Source: SKZT01 sp964478625
GTDB taxonomy: Bacteria > Desulfobacterota > Desulfobacteria > Desulfobacterales > SKZT01
Direction: 5' to 3'
NCBI GenBank assembly: GCA_964478625.1
Contig: CAYZJH010000009.1
Span: 23,542-87,541 of the forward strand
Length of the DNA: 64,000 bases
The notes under the pieces were generated by a model, which was not told the DNA's origin, made no database searches, and saw nothing but the letters and a program-made list of their open reading frames with translations. Shown one piece after another: positions 45,498-53,912 of this stretch. The first letter of the stretch is position 1. Each line of letters starts with the position of its first letter. The translations under genes and the position numbers were made by a program.

Positions 45498-46250
45498 ATG
45501 AAAAAAAAAATATTATCTGTAGAAAACATAGACGTAACTTATGGATCAATCGAAGCATTGAAGAATGTATCATTGCATATTGACGACGGTGAAATTGTGA
45601 CGGTGCTGGGGGCTAATGGGGCAGGCAAAAGCACATTATTACGATGCATTTCCGGCCTGGTCCTTCTCCAGAAAGGGGATATTTTGTTATTGGACAAATC
45701 CTTAAAAAACAGTCCGCCTTATGATATTGTTCAATATGGAATCAGTCACTCTCCCGAGGGACGCAAAGTTTTTGCAACATTGACCGTTGATGAAAACTTG
45801 AATTTAGGGGCTTATATCCGGCGTAAACAGACCAGGGAAATTAAACAAGCCAAGGAACGTATTTTCAGCCTTTTTCCCATTTTAAAGAAGCGGCAACGTC
45901 AATTGGCAGGCACTCTTTCCGGTGGCGAACAACAAATGTTGGCCATGGGGAGAGCTCTTATGAGCAATCCTCGTATTTTACTGCTGGATGAACCTTCATT
46001 GGGCCTTTCTCCTTTATTTGTGAAGCATGTTTTTGAAATTATACGGGAAATCAATTCTCAGGGGGTTTCCATTTTGCTTGTGGAGCAAAATGCCCGTAAA
46101 GCAATTAGTATAGCAGACCGTGGCTATGTGCTGGAAACCGGAAAAATCTCCATCAGCGGTACTTCCTCAGAACTTAAAAACAATCAAAAAATTCAGGAAG
46201 CCTACCTTGGAGGTTCTGCTTTAAAAAAACACCAATTCTCATCAGTATAA
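45498..46250 (+). CDS. livF: Branched-chain amino acid ABC ATPase LivF
   Basis: Second nucleotide-binding subunit, 250 residues. Walker A GANGAGKSTLLRCISG (about 37-52), ABC signature LSGGEQQMLAMGRALM (about 140-155), Walker B ILLLDEPSLGLSP and the H-loop replaced in the usual LivF way (LLVEQNARKA). The C-terminal stretch GTSSELKNNQKIQEAYLGG is typical for LivF. Last gene of the operon. Confidence 0.95.
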   Translation: MKKKILSVENIDVTYGSIEALKNVSLHIDDGEIVTVLGANGAGKSTLLRCISGLVLLQKGDILLLDKSLKNSPPYDIVQYGISHSPEGRKVFATLTVDENLNLGAYIRRKQTREIKQAKERIFSLFPILKKRQRQLAGTLSGGEQQMLAMGRALMSNPRILLLDEPSLGLSPLFVKHVFEIIREINSQGVSILLVEQNARKAISIADRGYVLETGKISISGTSSELKNNQKIQEAYLGGSALKKHQFSSV

Positions 46251-46334
46251 TTTTCTGTTTATTGTGATAATCAAAAACACTTTCAATGATATGATAATCT
46301 GTTTTTATGCCCAATCAGATAGGTTTTATTTATT

Positions 46335-46967
46335 TTGAAAAAATCATTTCATTTCTCAATCTTGATTTTCATGATCATTGGAAACAGTTTCAACGCTTTT
46401 GCCGGCATCGAAACATCAAATTCCAATGACCATAAGGCCGATCATCCATGGGCACTCACTCTTTTTAACGGCATGTATACCGCGAGAACATTTGGAAAGA
46501 CAACTTTTAATATTCCCGGACATTTGGAAAACAATTATATCCACGCTTTGTCCTTGTCCAGGGAGTTTTATAAAACCAAGAAACATTTTTCGTGGGAATG
46601 GGAAGCCATGGTTGCCCTGCATCACGGTGAACACAAGACCGGGCACCAAACTTATGAAGAATTTGTCACAGCTATTTTCCTTCGCTACCATACCTTTCCC
46701 TGGAATAAAGTGATCATCACATCCATTGCCATAGGGGAAGGCCTTTCTTGGACCACCAAAATTCCGGAAAGGGAGTCCCAAAGAGATCAAACCGATAGTC
46801 GCAACCTTCTGAACTATTTAGGTATTGAACTCACCTTTACACTTCCGAACTATCCTAAGGCCAGCCTTGTTTACCGAATTCATCATCGTTCTGGGGTATT
46901 TGGATTATTTGGCGGTGTCGAAGGGGCTTCTGACTTTTATATGCTTGGTTTGAGATGGAACTTTTAA
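46335..46967 (+). CDS. Outer-membrane beta-barrel, PagL-like lipid A deacylase candidate
   Basis: 210 residues with a signal peptide (about 1-23, FHFSILIFMIIGNSFNAFA) and alternating aromatic strands ending in a C-terminal phenylalanine (GLRWNF), the sign of an outer-membrane barrel. Near the end the sequence YRIHHRSGVFGLF matches the His-x-Ser catalytic pattern of PagL 3-O-deacylases (H184, S186 by my count), followed by GASDFYMLGLRW. Loss of a lipid A acyl chain is therefore a reasonable but unproven function. It stands alone. Confidence 0.72.
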   Translation: MKKSFHFSILIFMIIGNSFNAFAGIETSNSNDHKADHPWALTLFNGMYTARTFGKTTFNIPGHLENNYIHALSLSREFYKTKKHFSWEWEAMVALHHGEHKTGHQTYEEFVTAIFLRYHTFPWNKVIITSIAIGEGLSWTTKIPERESQRDQTDSRNLLNYLGIELTFTLPNYPKASLVYRIHHRSGVFGLFGGVEGASDFYMLGLRWNF

Positions 46968-46983
46968 CTCAAACCAAAATTCC

Positions 46984-47014
46984 TTGACACGATCTTCTAG
47001 TTTTGGCATATATA
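46984..47014 (+). promoter_or_regulatory. Possible promoter upstream of 28-aa peptide
   Basis: Perfect TTGACA at 46984-46989; the -10 candidate is CATATA (17-base spacer) or TATATA (19-base spacer) by 47014. It lies about 170 bases upstream of the small peptide gene. The spacer uncertainty keeps confidence low. Confidence 0.4.
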
Positions 47015-47105
47015 TTTTAAGAATAACTAATTTCTGATTTTTATTCAGTGTCAATTTCTATGTACCAAAGAAAAACTGATTTATTTTAACAAAAATGCAT
47101 AATCA

Positions 47106-47123
47106 TATATCTAGTTAGATATA
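47106..47123. promoter_or_regulatory. 18-bp palindrome, possible operator
   Basis: TATATCTA (47106-47113), two bases, TAGATATA (47116-47123): a perfect 8-bp inverted repeat, 64 bases upstream of the 28-residue peptide gene and downstream of the candidate promoter. Size and symmetry suit a dimeric repressor site, but AT-rich palindromes also arise by chance. Confidence 0.4.
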
Positions 47124-47187
47124 GATCCAATGGGCCGACACAAAAAGCAACATCTTGGTCAAGCAAGTTTGAAAAGGGGGTGCTTTT

Positions 47188-47274
47188 ATGAAAAGAGAAG
47201 ATCTATGGATGATCATTTTAGTCGTATTTTCAATTCTTTGGACAGCTTCCTTCGGGTGGGGAGTTTGGGGATAG
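47188..47274 (+). CDS. 28-aa single-pass membrane peptide
   Basis: ATG 47188, TAG 47272-47274, with a strong AAGGGGG ribosome binding site seven bases upstream. The peptide starts with charged KRED and then forms one hydrophobic, tryptophan-rich helix (LWMIILVVFSILWTASFGWG). A strong terminator 33 bases after the stop closes the unit. An optimal ribosome binding site, membrane character and own terminator together make a translated small protein probable. Function unknown; such peptides often modulate membrane complexes. Confidence 0.65.
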   Translation: MKREDLWMIILVVFSILWTASFGWGVWG

Positions 47275-47307
47275 TCTGAAACACTCACCGCGGCCCAATG
47301 GTCTATG

Positions 47308-47348
47308 GCCCTCCGACTTATCAAAAGAGGTCGGAGGGCTTTTTATTT
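47308..47348 (+). terminator. Strong intrinsic terminator after 28-aa peptide
   Basis: GCCCTCCGAC (47308-47317) pairs perfectly with GTCGGAGGGC (47330-47339) over a 12-base loop, followed by TTTTTATTT. A textbook Rho-independent terminator. Confidence 0.93.
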
Positions 47349-47495
47349 CCCTTGAACATAAAGAATCCTATCATCGCCTCGCCTGAAAACTCCGGAATCT
47401 ATGAATTGACACAATAGTGCGGTTTTGGTATAGGATTCGAAAACAAAACATGAATTGTTGAAGATCTTCCACACGATATCATCCAGTGAGATGTT

Positions 47496-48662
47496 GTGAG
47501 CATATCAAATCGCCACCTTCCATTTTCCCTGAGTATTCTGGTTTATATTAACCTGGTGATGCTTTTGTTGATTGTTTTTTTCGGGCTCTATTTCAAAAGC
47601 GGTTCCCTTGCAAACAACGTGGTCTGGATTGACGGCCGTGACGGCATTCGTTTTGGCCATTACGGAATGGCTTATTCCCTTACTGCCTTCCAATCAATGG
47701 AAAACAGGCGGGAATCAACAGAACTCTCTCTTGAATTGGCTGTAAGGCCGGAAGATACCAAAGATGATCGTTTCAAAATCCTGTTATCCGTTCACGATGG
47801 GAAAGATTCGGAGCAGCTGCTGATCGGTCAATGGCGTTTTTCACTCATCGTAATGAACGGCGATGATTATGATGGGAGCAAAAAGATACCAAAAGTCGAT
47901 GTTCACAATGCCTTATCTCCGGAAAAAGATACCTTTATCACTATCACATCGGGTATTAACGGAACAAAGGTTTATATTAACGGCCGTTTGCGGGAATCCA
48001 GCAGGCATCTGTTCCTGAAAATTCCCAGCGAGAGATCGGATGCGGTTCTTGTGTTGGGCAATTCCCCTTACGGTAGACATTCCTGGCCTGGAGATGTCTT
48101 TGGACTTGCCATTTATAAAAATATTTTAAACCCTGATGACGCTGCTTCCCATTTTAATCAATGGTCTCAACAACATGCTTTTTCATTTCCCAGAAAAATC
48201 GACCCCATGATCTTTTACACTTTTGAGGAAAATAGTGGTTTGTCGGCCTTAGATCATGGCACTCAGGAGCATCATTTGGTCATTCCGGAAAGGATCAAAA
48301 TTATCAGAAAGGAAATCCTGGTAGCCCCTTGGAATGAACATCGCCTGGATCGCCAGTTGGTTCAGGATATGGTGGTAAATTTTATAGGGTTTATTCCTCC
48401 TGGTTTTTTTCTATTTGCTCTTATGACAGCTCTTGGCAGTTATTATGAAAAACACGGTTTCCTTTTAACTGTCCTCATCTGTTTCCTTATCAGCCTTGCC
48501 ATCGAATTATCTCAGGCCTGGATGCCATCCCGAAGTTCACAATCACTGGATTTGATATTCAACACCCTTGGAAGCTGCCTTGGCGTAATGTTTTACCGGA
48601 TATATCAAAATATGTTCTACAACCTCGACCCTATTGAATTTTCAAAAAACACATTTTTATGA
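47496..48662 (+). CDS. LamG-like domain fused to VanZ-family membrane domain
   Basis: 388 residues, start GTG 47496. One N-terminal helix (about 10-31) is followed by an extracytoplasmic beta-rich domain of the concanavalin/LamG fold (about 40-240: STELSLELAVRPE, FITITSGINGTKVYINGRLR, PGDVFGLAIYKNILNPDDA are typical strands). The C-terminal part has VanZ-like helices (about 290-375) with DMVVNFIGFIPPGFFLFAL and the conserved IELSQAWMPSRSSQSLDLIFNTLG split here as IELSQAWMPSRS and SLDLIFNTLGS. VanZ proteins can confer lipoglycopeptide tolerance, but most are uncharacterised. The stop overlaps the phosphoesterase start by four bases. Confidence 0.85.
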   Translation: MSISNRHLPFSLSILVYINLVMLLLIVFFGLYFKSGSLANNVVWIDGRDGIRFGHYGMAYSLTAFQSMENRRESTELSLELAVRPEDTKDDRFKILLSVHDGKDSEQLLIGQWRFSLIVMNGDDYDGSKKIPKVDVHNALSPEKDTFITITSGINGTKVYINGRLRESSRHLFLKIPSERSDAVLVLGNSPYGRHSWPGDVFGLAIYKNILNPDDAASHFNQWSQQHAFSFPRKIDPMIFYTFEENSGLSALDHGTQEHHLVIPERIKIIRKEILVAPWNEHRLDRQLVQDMVVNFIGFIPPGFFLFALMTALGSYYEKHGFLLTVLICFLISLAIELSQAWMPSRSSQSLDLIFNTLGSCLGVMFYRIYQNMFYNLDPIEFSKNTFL

Positions 48663-49531
48663 AACGCTTCTTATTCGCATCCGATATACACGCAAGTTAC
48701 GATCATCTTTTTTCACTGCTGAGGAAAGCCGAAAAAAAATCGGTCGATGCTGTTGTGATCGGAGGTGATATTGTTCCCCACTATCTTCCGGATTTCGGCG
48801 GCAAAGACATCTTGGAAGCACAAGCCGGTTACCTTGAAAAGGTTTTCATCCCTGCTTTGGAAAATTTCAAAAATTATCACCAGGCAGCATTCTATCTGGA
48901 TATGGGAAATGATGATTTTATTTCGGGGAGAAAATTTCTGGAAGAAAGGCAGGGGGAACTTTTTAATCTTCTCCACATGCAGGTTCATCCGTTTACGGAT
49001 ACAGTGGACATTGCAGGTTATATGGCTGTTCCTCCCACACCTTTCGGAAGAAAAGACTGGGAAAAGCCTGATTGCAAAAAACAGCCGTTTGCTCCGGGAA
49101 ATCTCATCTCACTGAAAGGATTTGTTTCAAGAAAAGGATTTTTGGAAAAAACAGTTATTGATTTAAACTCTGAAGACACCATTGAGAACGATTTGAAAAT
49201 TCTGGAAAAAAAAATTCACCGGCCTTTTATTTTCGTTTCTCACAGCCCTCCGTATCATACAGGCCTGGATGTCATGTACACCGACGAGCATGTTGGAAGC
49301 CTCGCTGTTCGTGAATTTATCGAAAAGTGGTCACAAAAAAAGTATCTCATCGGATCATTTCACGGCCATATCCATGAATCCCCGCACCGCACCGGTTCCA
49401 TCCGATCCGTAATTCATCAGACTCCATGTTTTAACCCTGGTCAGGAAAACGGTATAGGAGCAAACTTTCAATATATGTTGATAGATCTGACAGGTGAAAA
49501 CATCAAACACCGCAGAAGATTATTCAGCTAA
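48659..49531 (+). CDS. Calcineurin-like metallophosphoesterase
   Basis: 290-residue cytoplasmic metallophosphoesterase. Metal-site motifs in order: FASDIHASYDHL (D-x-H, about 5-16), VIGGDIVPH (about 33-41), MGNDDFISG (about 81-89), FVSHSPPYHTG (about 192-202) and SFHGHIHESPH (about 236-246). The ATGA overlap with the LamG-VanZ gene implies coupled expression and a shared role, perhaps in envelope lipid or polymer metabolism (inference). A bidirectional terminator follows after eight bases. Confidence 0.9.
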   Translation: MKRFLFASDIHASYDHLFSLLRKAEKKSVDAVVIGGDIVPHYLPDFGGKDILEAQAGYLEKVFIPALENFKNYHQAAFYLDMGNDDFISGRKFLEERQGELFNLLHMQVHPFTDTVDIAGYMAVPPTPFGRKDWEKPDCKKQPFAPGNLISLKGFVSRKGFLEKTVIDLNSEDTIENDLKILEKKIHRPFIFVSHSPPYHTGLDVMYTDEHVGSLAVREFIEKWSQKKYLIGSFHGHIHESPHRTGSIRSVIHQTPCFNPGQENGIGANFQYMLIDLTGENIKHRRRLFS

Positions 49532-49538
49532 ATTTTCA

Positions 49539-49580
49539 CTAAAAAAGGCATAACGGCAAATGCCGGTATGCCTTTTTTAG
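49539..49580. terminator. Bidirectional intrinsic terminator
   Basis: CTAAAAAAGGCATA (49539-49552) and TATGCCTTTTTTAG (49567-49580) form a perfect 14-bp stem with A- and T-runs on both sides, placed between the convergent phosphoesterase and Cache-like genes. It can stop transcription from either direction. Confidence 0.93.
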
Positions 49581-49638
49581 TCGGATTTCCGATGGTATCA
49601 AAAATGCGGTTGATCGGATTAAATCTTGTTATTCTCTG

Positions 49639-50025
49639 TTATTTGGCATAACCGCTTCCGACAATCAACCCCCCTTGTGTTTTGCGAACGTAAGCTTTTT
49701 TCGGCCCTCCTGCCCACTCGTAGTCAACCCACACACCTTCGGAGGTCGCCTGAATGATAGCTTCATAAACCGGTTTATATTTTTCCTCACCCAGACTCTG
49801 GCCTTGCAGGCTCGGATGAACCAGCAGCATGCCGTTTTCTTCCATAATATAAATATAAGGGTCAAAATCGTTCGGTTTGAAATCGGTGGGAGCCTTACCA
49901 CCGTCAATGGCTTCTACTACGCCGTTTACATTGGCTGCTATGGCTGCTTCATCCGCTGCAAAAGATGCTGATGCAATAAAAAGACTTAAAACCATTACCA
50001 GAGAAACCGTCATAAACTTCTTCAT
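49639..50025 (-). CDS. Periplasmic single-Cache-like protein
   Basis: 128 residues, secreted (signal peptide MKKFMTVSLVMVLSLFIASA, cleavage near SFA-ADE at about 24). The mature part matches the second half of single-Cache sensor domains: NDFDPYIYIMEENGMLLVHP, LGEEKYKPVYEAI and GVWVDYEWAGGPKKAYVRK. These domains bind small organic acids in chemoreceptors and kinases, but here the domain stands alone as a periplasmic protein. ATG 50025 is chosen over an in-phase ATG at 50040 because a GGAGGGG ribosome binding site lies directly upstream of it. Confidence 0.85.
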   Translation of the reverse strand: MKKFMTVSLVMVLSLFIASASFAADEAAIAANVNGVVEAIDGGKAPTDFKPNDFDPYIYIMEENGMLLVHPSLQGQSLGEEKYKPVYEAIIQATSEGVWVDYEWAGGPKKAYVRKTQGGLIVGSGYAK

Positions 50026-50814
50026 AATTTTCCCCTCCATTTTTTTGGATGATTAACGACCAGTTTTAAACTTCGTGCTCCATCATCTGATTTTTTTCTT
50101 GCCCGATACCAATATTGTTTCTCCACCTCCTTTCTTTTTAGGTATGGTCACTTCGCACCGATCTCACCCCCACCTATCCTGTGCCCCTCATGATGGTGAT
50201 AGTGCGAAAATTTTTCGACCTGTTCAATGTTCCGATGAAATCCTTAAGCGCAGAACATTTTATCGTCCAAGGTCGTATTCATAAAACAGCAGGTGATTCC
50301 AGATTAAGAGTTTGTGTAACTTATTCCCCTTTCGGAGCGGAACTTACCATGATTATACCATTGAGTAAACATTTTTTTATGATGATTAATCAGTTTTTAG
50401 ATATTTTATCATCGAATTAAAAATCCTTATTCATTAAACGATCTAAATTATTTCAAAGTCAATTTATTTACCGGTCATCATTCCGCCAGAAACAAGCAGC
50501 AAATCCCCAAAGGATAAAAGTATGCCATGCCCTTTCAGGGCTTGTTTGTATCCAATATATCCATTTCCAGGGCGCAGCCCTAAGCTGATATGTGACGGCC
50601 CTTCAGGCCTGACTCTTTTACGTCATCGTATTTATGCAAATTGGTGATTAGGCCCTTGAAAAGGACTCTGCCTGTTTAATGGTTTGGATAAATTGACTTG
50701 AGGTATTCGTTGACGTTTTCCTATAATAGTGGTTATCTATGGAAAAAAATATCCAATTAATATTTTTCCTTGTACGACCTTAATTTCATCAAAACAATTC
50801 AGGAAAACGCGAAT
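50026..50814. other. Long intergenic region; one doubtful short frame
   Basis: Almost 800 bases. A plus-strand frame from GTG 50181 (or ATG 50190) to 50420 could code about 76-79 residues (LSAEHFIVQGRIHKTAGDS, AELTMIIPLSKHFFMMINQF), which looks weakly protein-like but lacks a ribosome binding site; I leave it uncalled. From 50529 on, hairpin repeats occupy about 80 bases. The rest is AT-rich without signals I can name. Confidence 0.4.
50529..50609. repeat. Triple-hairpin dispersed intergenic repeat
   Basis: Three short GC-rich palindromes in a row: GCCCTTTCAGGGC (50529-50541), AGGGCGCAGCCCT (50569-50581) and GGCCCTTCAGGCC (50597-50609), followed by a looser copy, AGGCCCTTGAAAAGGACT, ending near 50670. 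The arrangement is that of well-known GCCCTTCAGGGC-type intergenic repeat families of uncertain origin. Confidence 0.65.
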
Positions 50815-52953
50815 ATGGCCTCAAATCCGCTTCATAAGATACTCGAACCGACATCAATTGCAGTGGCGGGAGCTAGCAATAATCCCAGCAAAATGGGAAC
50901 CATTCTTTATTTAAACCTTATTTATGGGGGATTCAACGGATTGGTATTCCCGGTTCATCCAGAGCAGGATCATATATTCGGGAAAAAAGCTTATGTTTCC
51001 GCAAGGAGCCTTCCCTGCATTCCTGACCTGGCCATACTTATTGTGCCAAGCCGTTATGTAGTCAGTCTTCTGGATGATTTTGGAAAAGCAGGCACCAGAC
51101 ATGCCATTATAGTCTCCGGCGGTTTCGGTGAAACCGGAACTTCAGGTAAAACCCTTGAGGCTGAAATGATCAATACGGCAAGACACCATGGCATCCGTTT
51201 GATTGGCCCGAATTGTTTGGGAGTTATCAACACAAGCCTTCCGCTAAACACCACTGTCATTCCGTTGCAGGATAAGCCGGGAAATTTATCATTGGTTTCC
51301 CAAAGCGGTACTTATATCACCCAGACCCTGCCATACCTGAAAAAGAAAGGCGTACGCATTGCCAAAGCGATCAGTGTGGGAAATGAAGCGGATATCAATC
51401 TTTGCGATTGCCTTGAATATCTTTCAGATGATCATCATACCCGATGTATCGGCCTATACATAGAAAGCATCAAGTGTGTTGATCGCTTCCTTGATGTCGC
51501 CGGTGAAATCACTTCCAAAAAGCCGATTATCGCCCAGTATGTGGGAGGAACATCGGCAGGAGCAAGGTCCGGAGCCAGTCACACCGGAGCCATGGCCGGT
51601 CCTTCTTATCTTTATGACGGTCTTTTTCAACAAGCAGGCATTATCCGGGCTGACACGATCGAGGATGTTTTTATATTAGGCAATACGCTGGCCCTGGCAC
51701 CACCACTGAATGACAATCGAATCGGCATTCTGACCAACTCTGGAGGCCCCGGAACCAGCATGGCCACCACAATCGAATCCCTGGGTCTTAAAGTTCCTGA
51801 ATTTTCTGATCATTTGCGAAAAAAACTTGAGTCTTTTCTTCCGGGTCATGCCAATTCATGCAATCCGGTGGACCTGACATTTCACACCGGCATGGACCTG
51901 ATGGCGAAAACCCTTCCGGAAATCATGCTGCAATCCGGCGAAATTGACGGCCTGCTGATTCATGGAATCATGGACACAGGATTTGCGGATCTCTTATATC
52001 CCATTTACAAGGATGTTTTGAATGTCTCATTATCTGATTTTAAAGCCTATTTTATGGCTGATTTAACCCAACTCGTTGAAATGCCACGAAAGTTTAACAC
52101 CCCGATTTTGATTTCAACCTTTATGGGTGAAGAAGACCATTGCCTGAGAACTTTTCGGGATTCTCACATCCCTGCTTTCGACACCCCGGAGAATGCCGCC
52201 CGTGCCATGGCTGCTTTGTTTGAATCTAGCATGATTCAAAAACAGATCCGGGACCGATCAACAGATATAAAAAGGATACCGATACCGGAAAAAGCAGCTG
52301 AAATCATGAGACAGGAAACTTCAGACACGATGAATGAATACATGGCCAAAGAAATTTTAAGGGCCTATCATTTGCCGACTCCCCCTGAAGATCTTGCCGA
52401 TTCCTTAAGCAGTGCTATTTTTATTGCAGAAAGGATCGGATTTCCTGTCGCGGTTAAAGGATGCGCCCCGGGGATAGTCCATAAGACCGAGCAGAATCTG
52501 GTGCATTTGGATTGCCGAAACCGTGAGGAAGTGCGAAAGGCTTGTGAATCGATATCCTGTCAAGCGAAAAATGCATCTTTCCTCGTTTCAAAAATGATAC
52601 ATCCCGAAAGAGAATTCATGGCAGGAATGACCCGTTTCAATTTGTTTCCACCATGCATACTTTTTGGTGTTGGGGGTATTTTCGCTGAAATCATCCATGA
52701 TTTTGGAATCAGGTTGGTACCTTTTGGCACAAATGAAGCCATACGGTTAATCAAATCAATAAAGTCCCATGAGCTGCTTTCCGAATTTCGTGGAAAACCT
52801 CCGGTGGATTTGAACGCAATGGCGGATATTCTGATCGGCTTGGGGAATATTGCCGTACACTTTCCTCAAATCAGGGAAATTGATTTGAATCCGATTCTTA
52901 TGGAAGGCGGCCGACCGGTCATCGCTGATGCCGCTTTTGTTTTGTCATCATGA
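50815..52953 (+). CDS. Acyl-CoA synthetase (ADP-forming)
   Basis: NDP-forming acyl-CoA synthetase of the acetate-CoA ligase (ADP-forming) superfamily, 712 residues. Domains: CoA-binding Rossmann (about 5-130, ILEPTSIAVAGASNNPSKMG), succinyl-CoA-ligase-like alpha part with the phospho-histidine segment GARSGASHTGAMAG (about 240-253), and a C-terminal ATP-grasp beta part (about 495-710, GFPVAVKGCAPGIVHKTE; VGGIFAEIIHDFGIR). It interconverts acyl-CoA and acid with ATP synthesis. Start ATG 50815 (AGGA upstream) fits family length; an upstream TTG is possible. Its TGA overlaps an ATG in phase with the HMG-CoA lyase, so the two are coupled. Confidence 0.92.
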   Translation: MASNPLHKILEPTSIAVAGASNNPSKMGTILYLNLIYGGFNGLVFPVHPEQDHIFGKKAYVSARSLPCIPDLAILIVPSRYVVSLLDDFGKAGTRHAIIVSGGFGETGTSGKTLEAEMINTARHHGIRLIGPNCLGVINTSLPLNTTVIPLQDKPGNLSLVSQSGTYITQTLPYLKKKGVRIAKAISVGNEADINLCDCLEYLSDDHHTRCIGLYIESIKCVDRFLDVAGEITSKKPIIAQYVGGTSAGARSGASHTGAMAGPSYLYDGLFQQAGIIRADTIEDVFILGNTLALAPPLNDNRIGILTNSGGPGTSMATTIESLGLKVPEFSDHLRKKLESFLPGHANSCNPVDLTFHTGMDLMAKTLPEIMLQSGEIDGLLIHGIMDTGFADLLYPIYKDVLNVSLSDFKAYFMADLTQLVEMPRKFNTPILISTFMGEEDHCLRTFRDSHIPAFDTPENAARAMAALFESSMIQKQIRDRSTDIKRIPIPEKAAEIMRQETSDTMNEYMAKEILRAYHLPTPPEDLADSLSSAIFIAERIGFPVAVKGCAPGIVHKTEQNLVHLDCRNREEVRKACESISCQAKNASFLVSKMIHPEREFMAGMTRFNLFPPCILFGVGGIFAEIIHDFGIRLVPFGTNEAIRLIKSIKSHELLSEFRGKPPVDLNAMADILIGLGNIAVHFPQIREIDLNPILMEGGRPVIADAAFVLSS

Positions 52954-52979
52954 AATGTTCAAGTATTTGGAAGGTTAAA

Positions 52980-53912
52980 ATGAAGCTGATAAAAAATATT
53001 CCGGAAAAGGTAACTTTGATAGAAGTCGGTCCCAGGGATGGTTTTCAGTTTGAATCAACCCTCATTTCAACCGAGTTAAAGGTTCAAATGATTGAGGATC
53101 TGGCCGATGCCGGAATCTCCCACATCCAGGTGACCTCTTTTGTTCATCCGAAAAAAGTTCCACAAATGGCTGATGCTGAAAAAGTGGTAAAACTCTTATC
53201 CAGAAGAAAAGATGTAACTTACAGCGGACTGGTTTTGAATTCAAGAGGTGTTGAGCGGGCTGCTGAAGCGGGAATATCCCATGTGGAAATATCGATATCC
53301 GCCAGTGACACCCACGGCAAAAAAAATGCAGGAATGTCTTTTTCTCAGGCAATATCTCATGCCAAAGACATGATACGTCTTGCCAAAAGGTTTCATCTGA
53401 CCATACGGGCAAGTATTCAATGTTCTTTCGGCTGCGTTCATGAAGGTGAAGTCGAGGCCCGGCAGGTCATACACATTGTTGAGGAATATCTTGAAAACGG
53501 AGTCGATGCCATCTGTCTTTCCGATACCACCGGCATGGCGACCCCCCTGAAACTGGAATACCTGCTTGGAAAAGTCATCCCCCTTGCAAAACAAGTTCCG
53601 GTTATGCTTCACTTGCACGACACTCGGGGTCTTGGCCTGGTCAATGTCCTGACCGGATTGTCATACGGGGTTACATCCTTTGATACCTCTTTTGGCGGCA
53701 TGGGAGGATGTCCTTTTGTAAAAGGAGCATCAGGCAATGTTGCCACTGAAGATACGGTTTATCTGATGGAATCATTGGGTATTGCCACCGGAATTGATAA
53801 AAATCGTGTAGCTGAATGCTCCATCAGGATGGAAAAATTTTTAAACAAACGCCTCTCGGGTAAATTTCACCATCACTATTTTCTTACAAAAACCCCCCCG
53901 GCCCATCCATGA
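52980..53912 (+). CDS. Hydroxymethylglutaryl-CoA lyase
   Basis: DRE-TIM metallolyase cleaving 3-hydroxy-3-methylglutaryl-CoA to acetoacetate and acetyl-CoA, the last step of leucine degradation. 310 residues. It has EVGPRDGFQFE (metal and catalytic Arg/Asp, about 14-24), the metal histidines in MLHLHDTRG (about 209-217) and the diagnostic GGCPFVKGASGNVATEDTVY (about 244-263) with the catalytic cysteine. Start ATG 52980, set by GGAAGG five bases upstream; ATG 52950 overlapping the synthetase stop is an alternative. With the ADP-forming synthetase this suggests energy-yielding catabolism of branched-chain acids, matching the liv importer in this window. Confidence 0.93.
   Translation: MKLIKNIPEKVTLIEVGPRDGFQFESTLISTELKVQMIEDLADAGISHIQVTSFVHPKKVPQMADAEKVVKLLSRRKDVTYSGLVLNSRGVERAAEAGISHVEISISASDTHGKKNAGMSFSQAISHAKDMIRLAKRFHLTIRASIQCSFGCVHEGEVEARQVIHIVEEYLENGVDAICLSDTTGMATPLKLEYLLGKVIPLAKQVPVMLHLHDTRGLGLVNVLTGLSYGVTSFDTSFGGMGGCPFVKGASGNVATEDTVYLMESLGIATGIDKNRVAECSIRMEKFLNKRLSGKFHHHYFLTKTPPAHP

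Noticed and set aside
50181..50420. Possible 79-aa plus-strand gene
   Set aside because: No ribosome binding site and no recognisable family; composition is only weakly protein-like.
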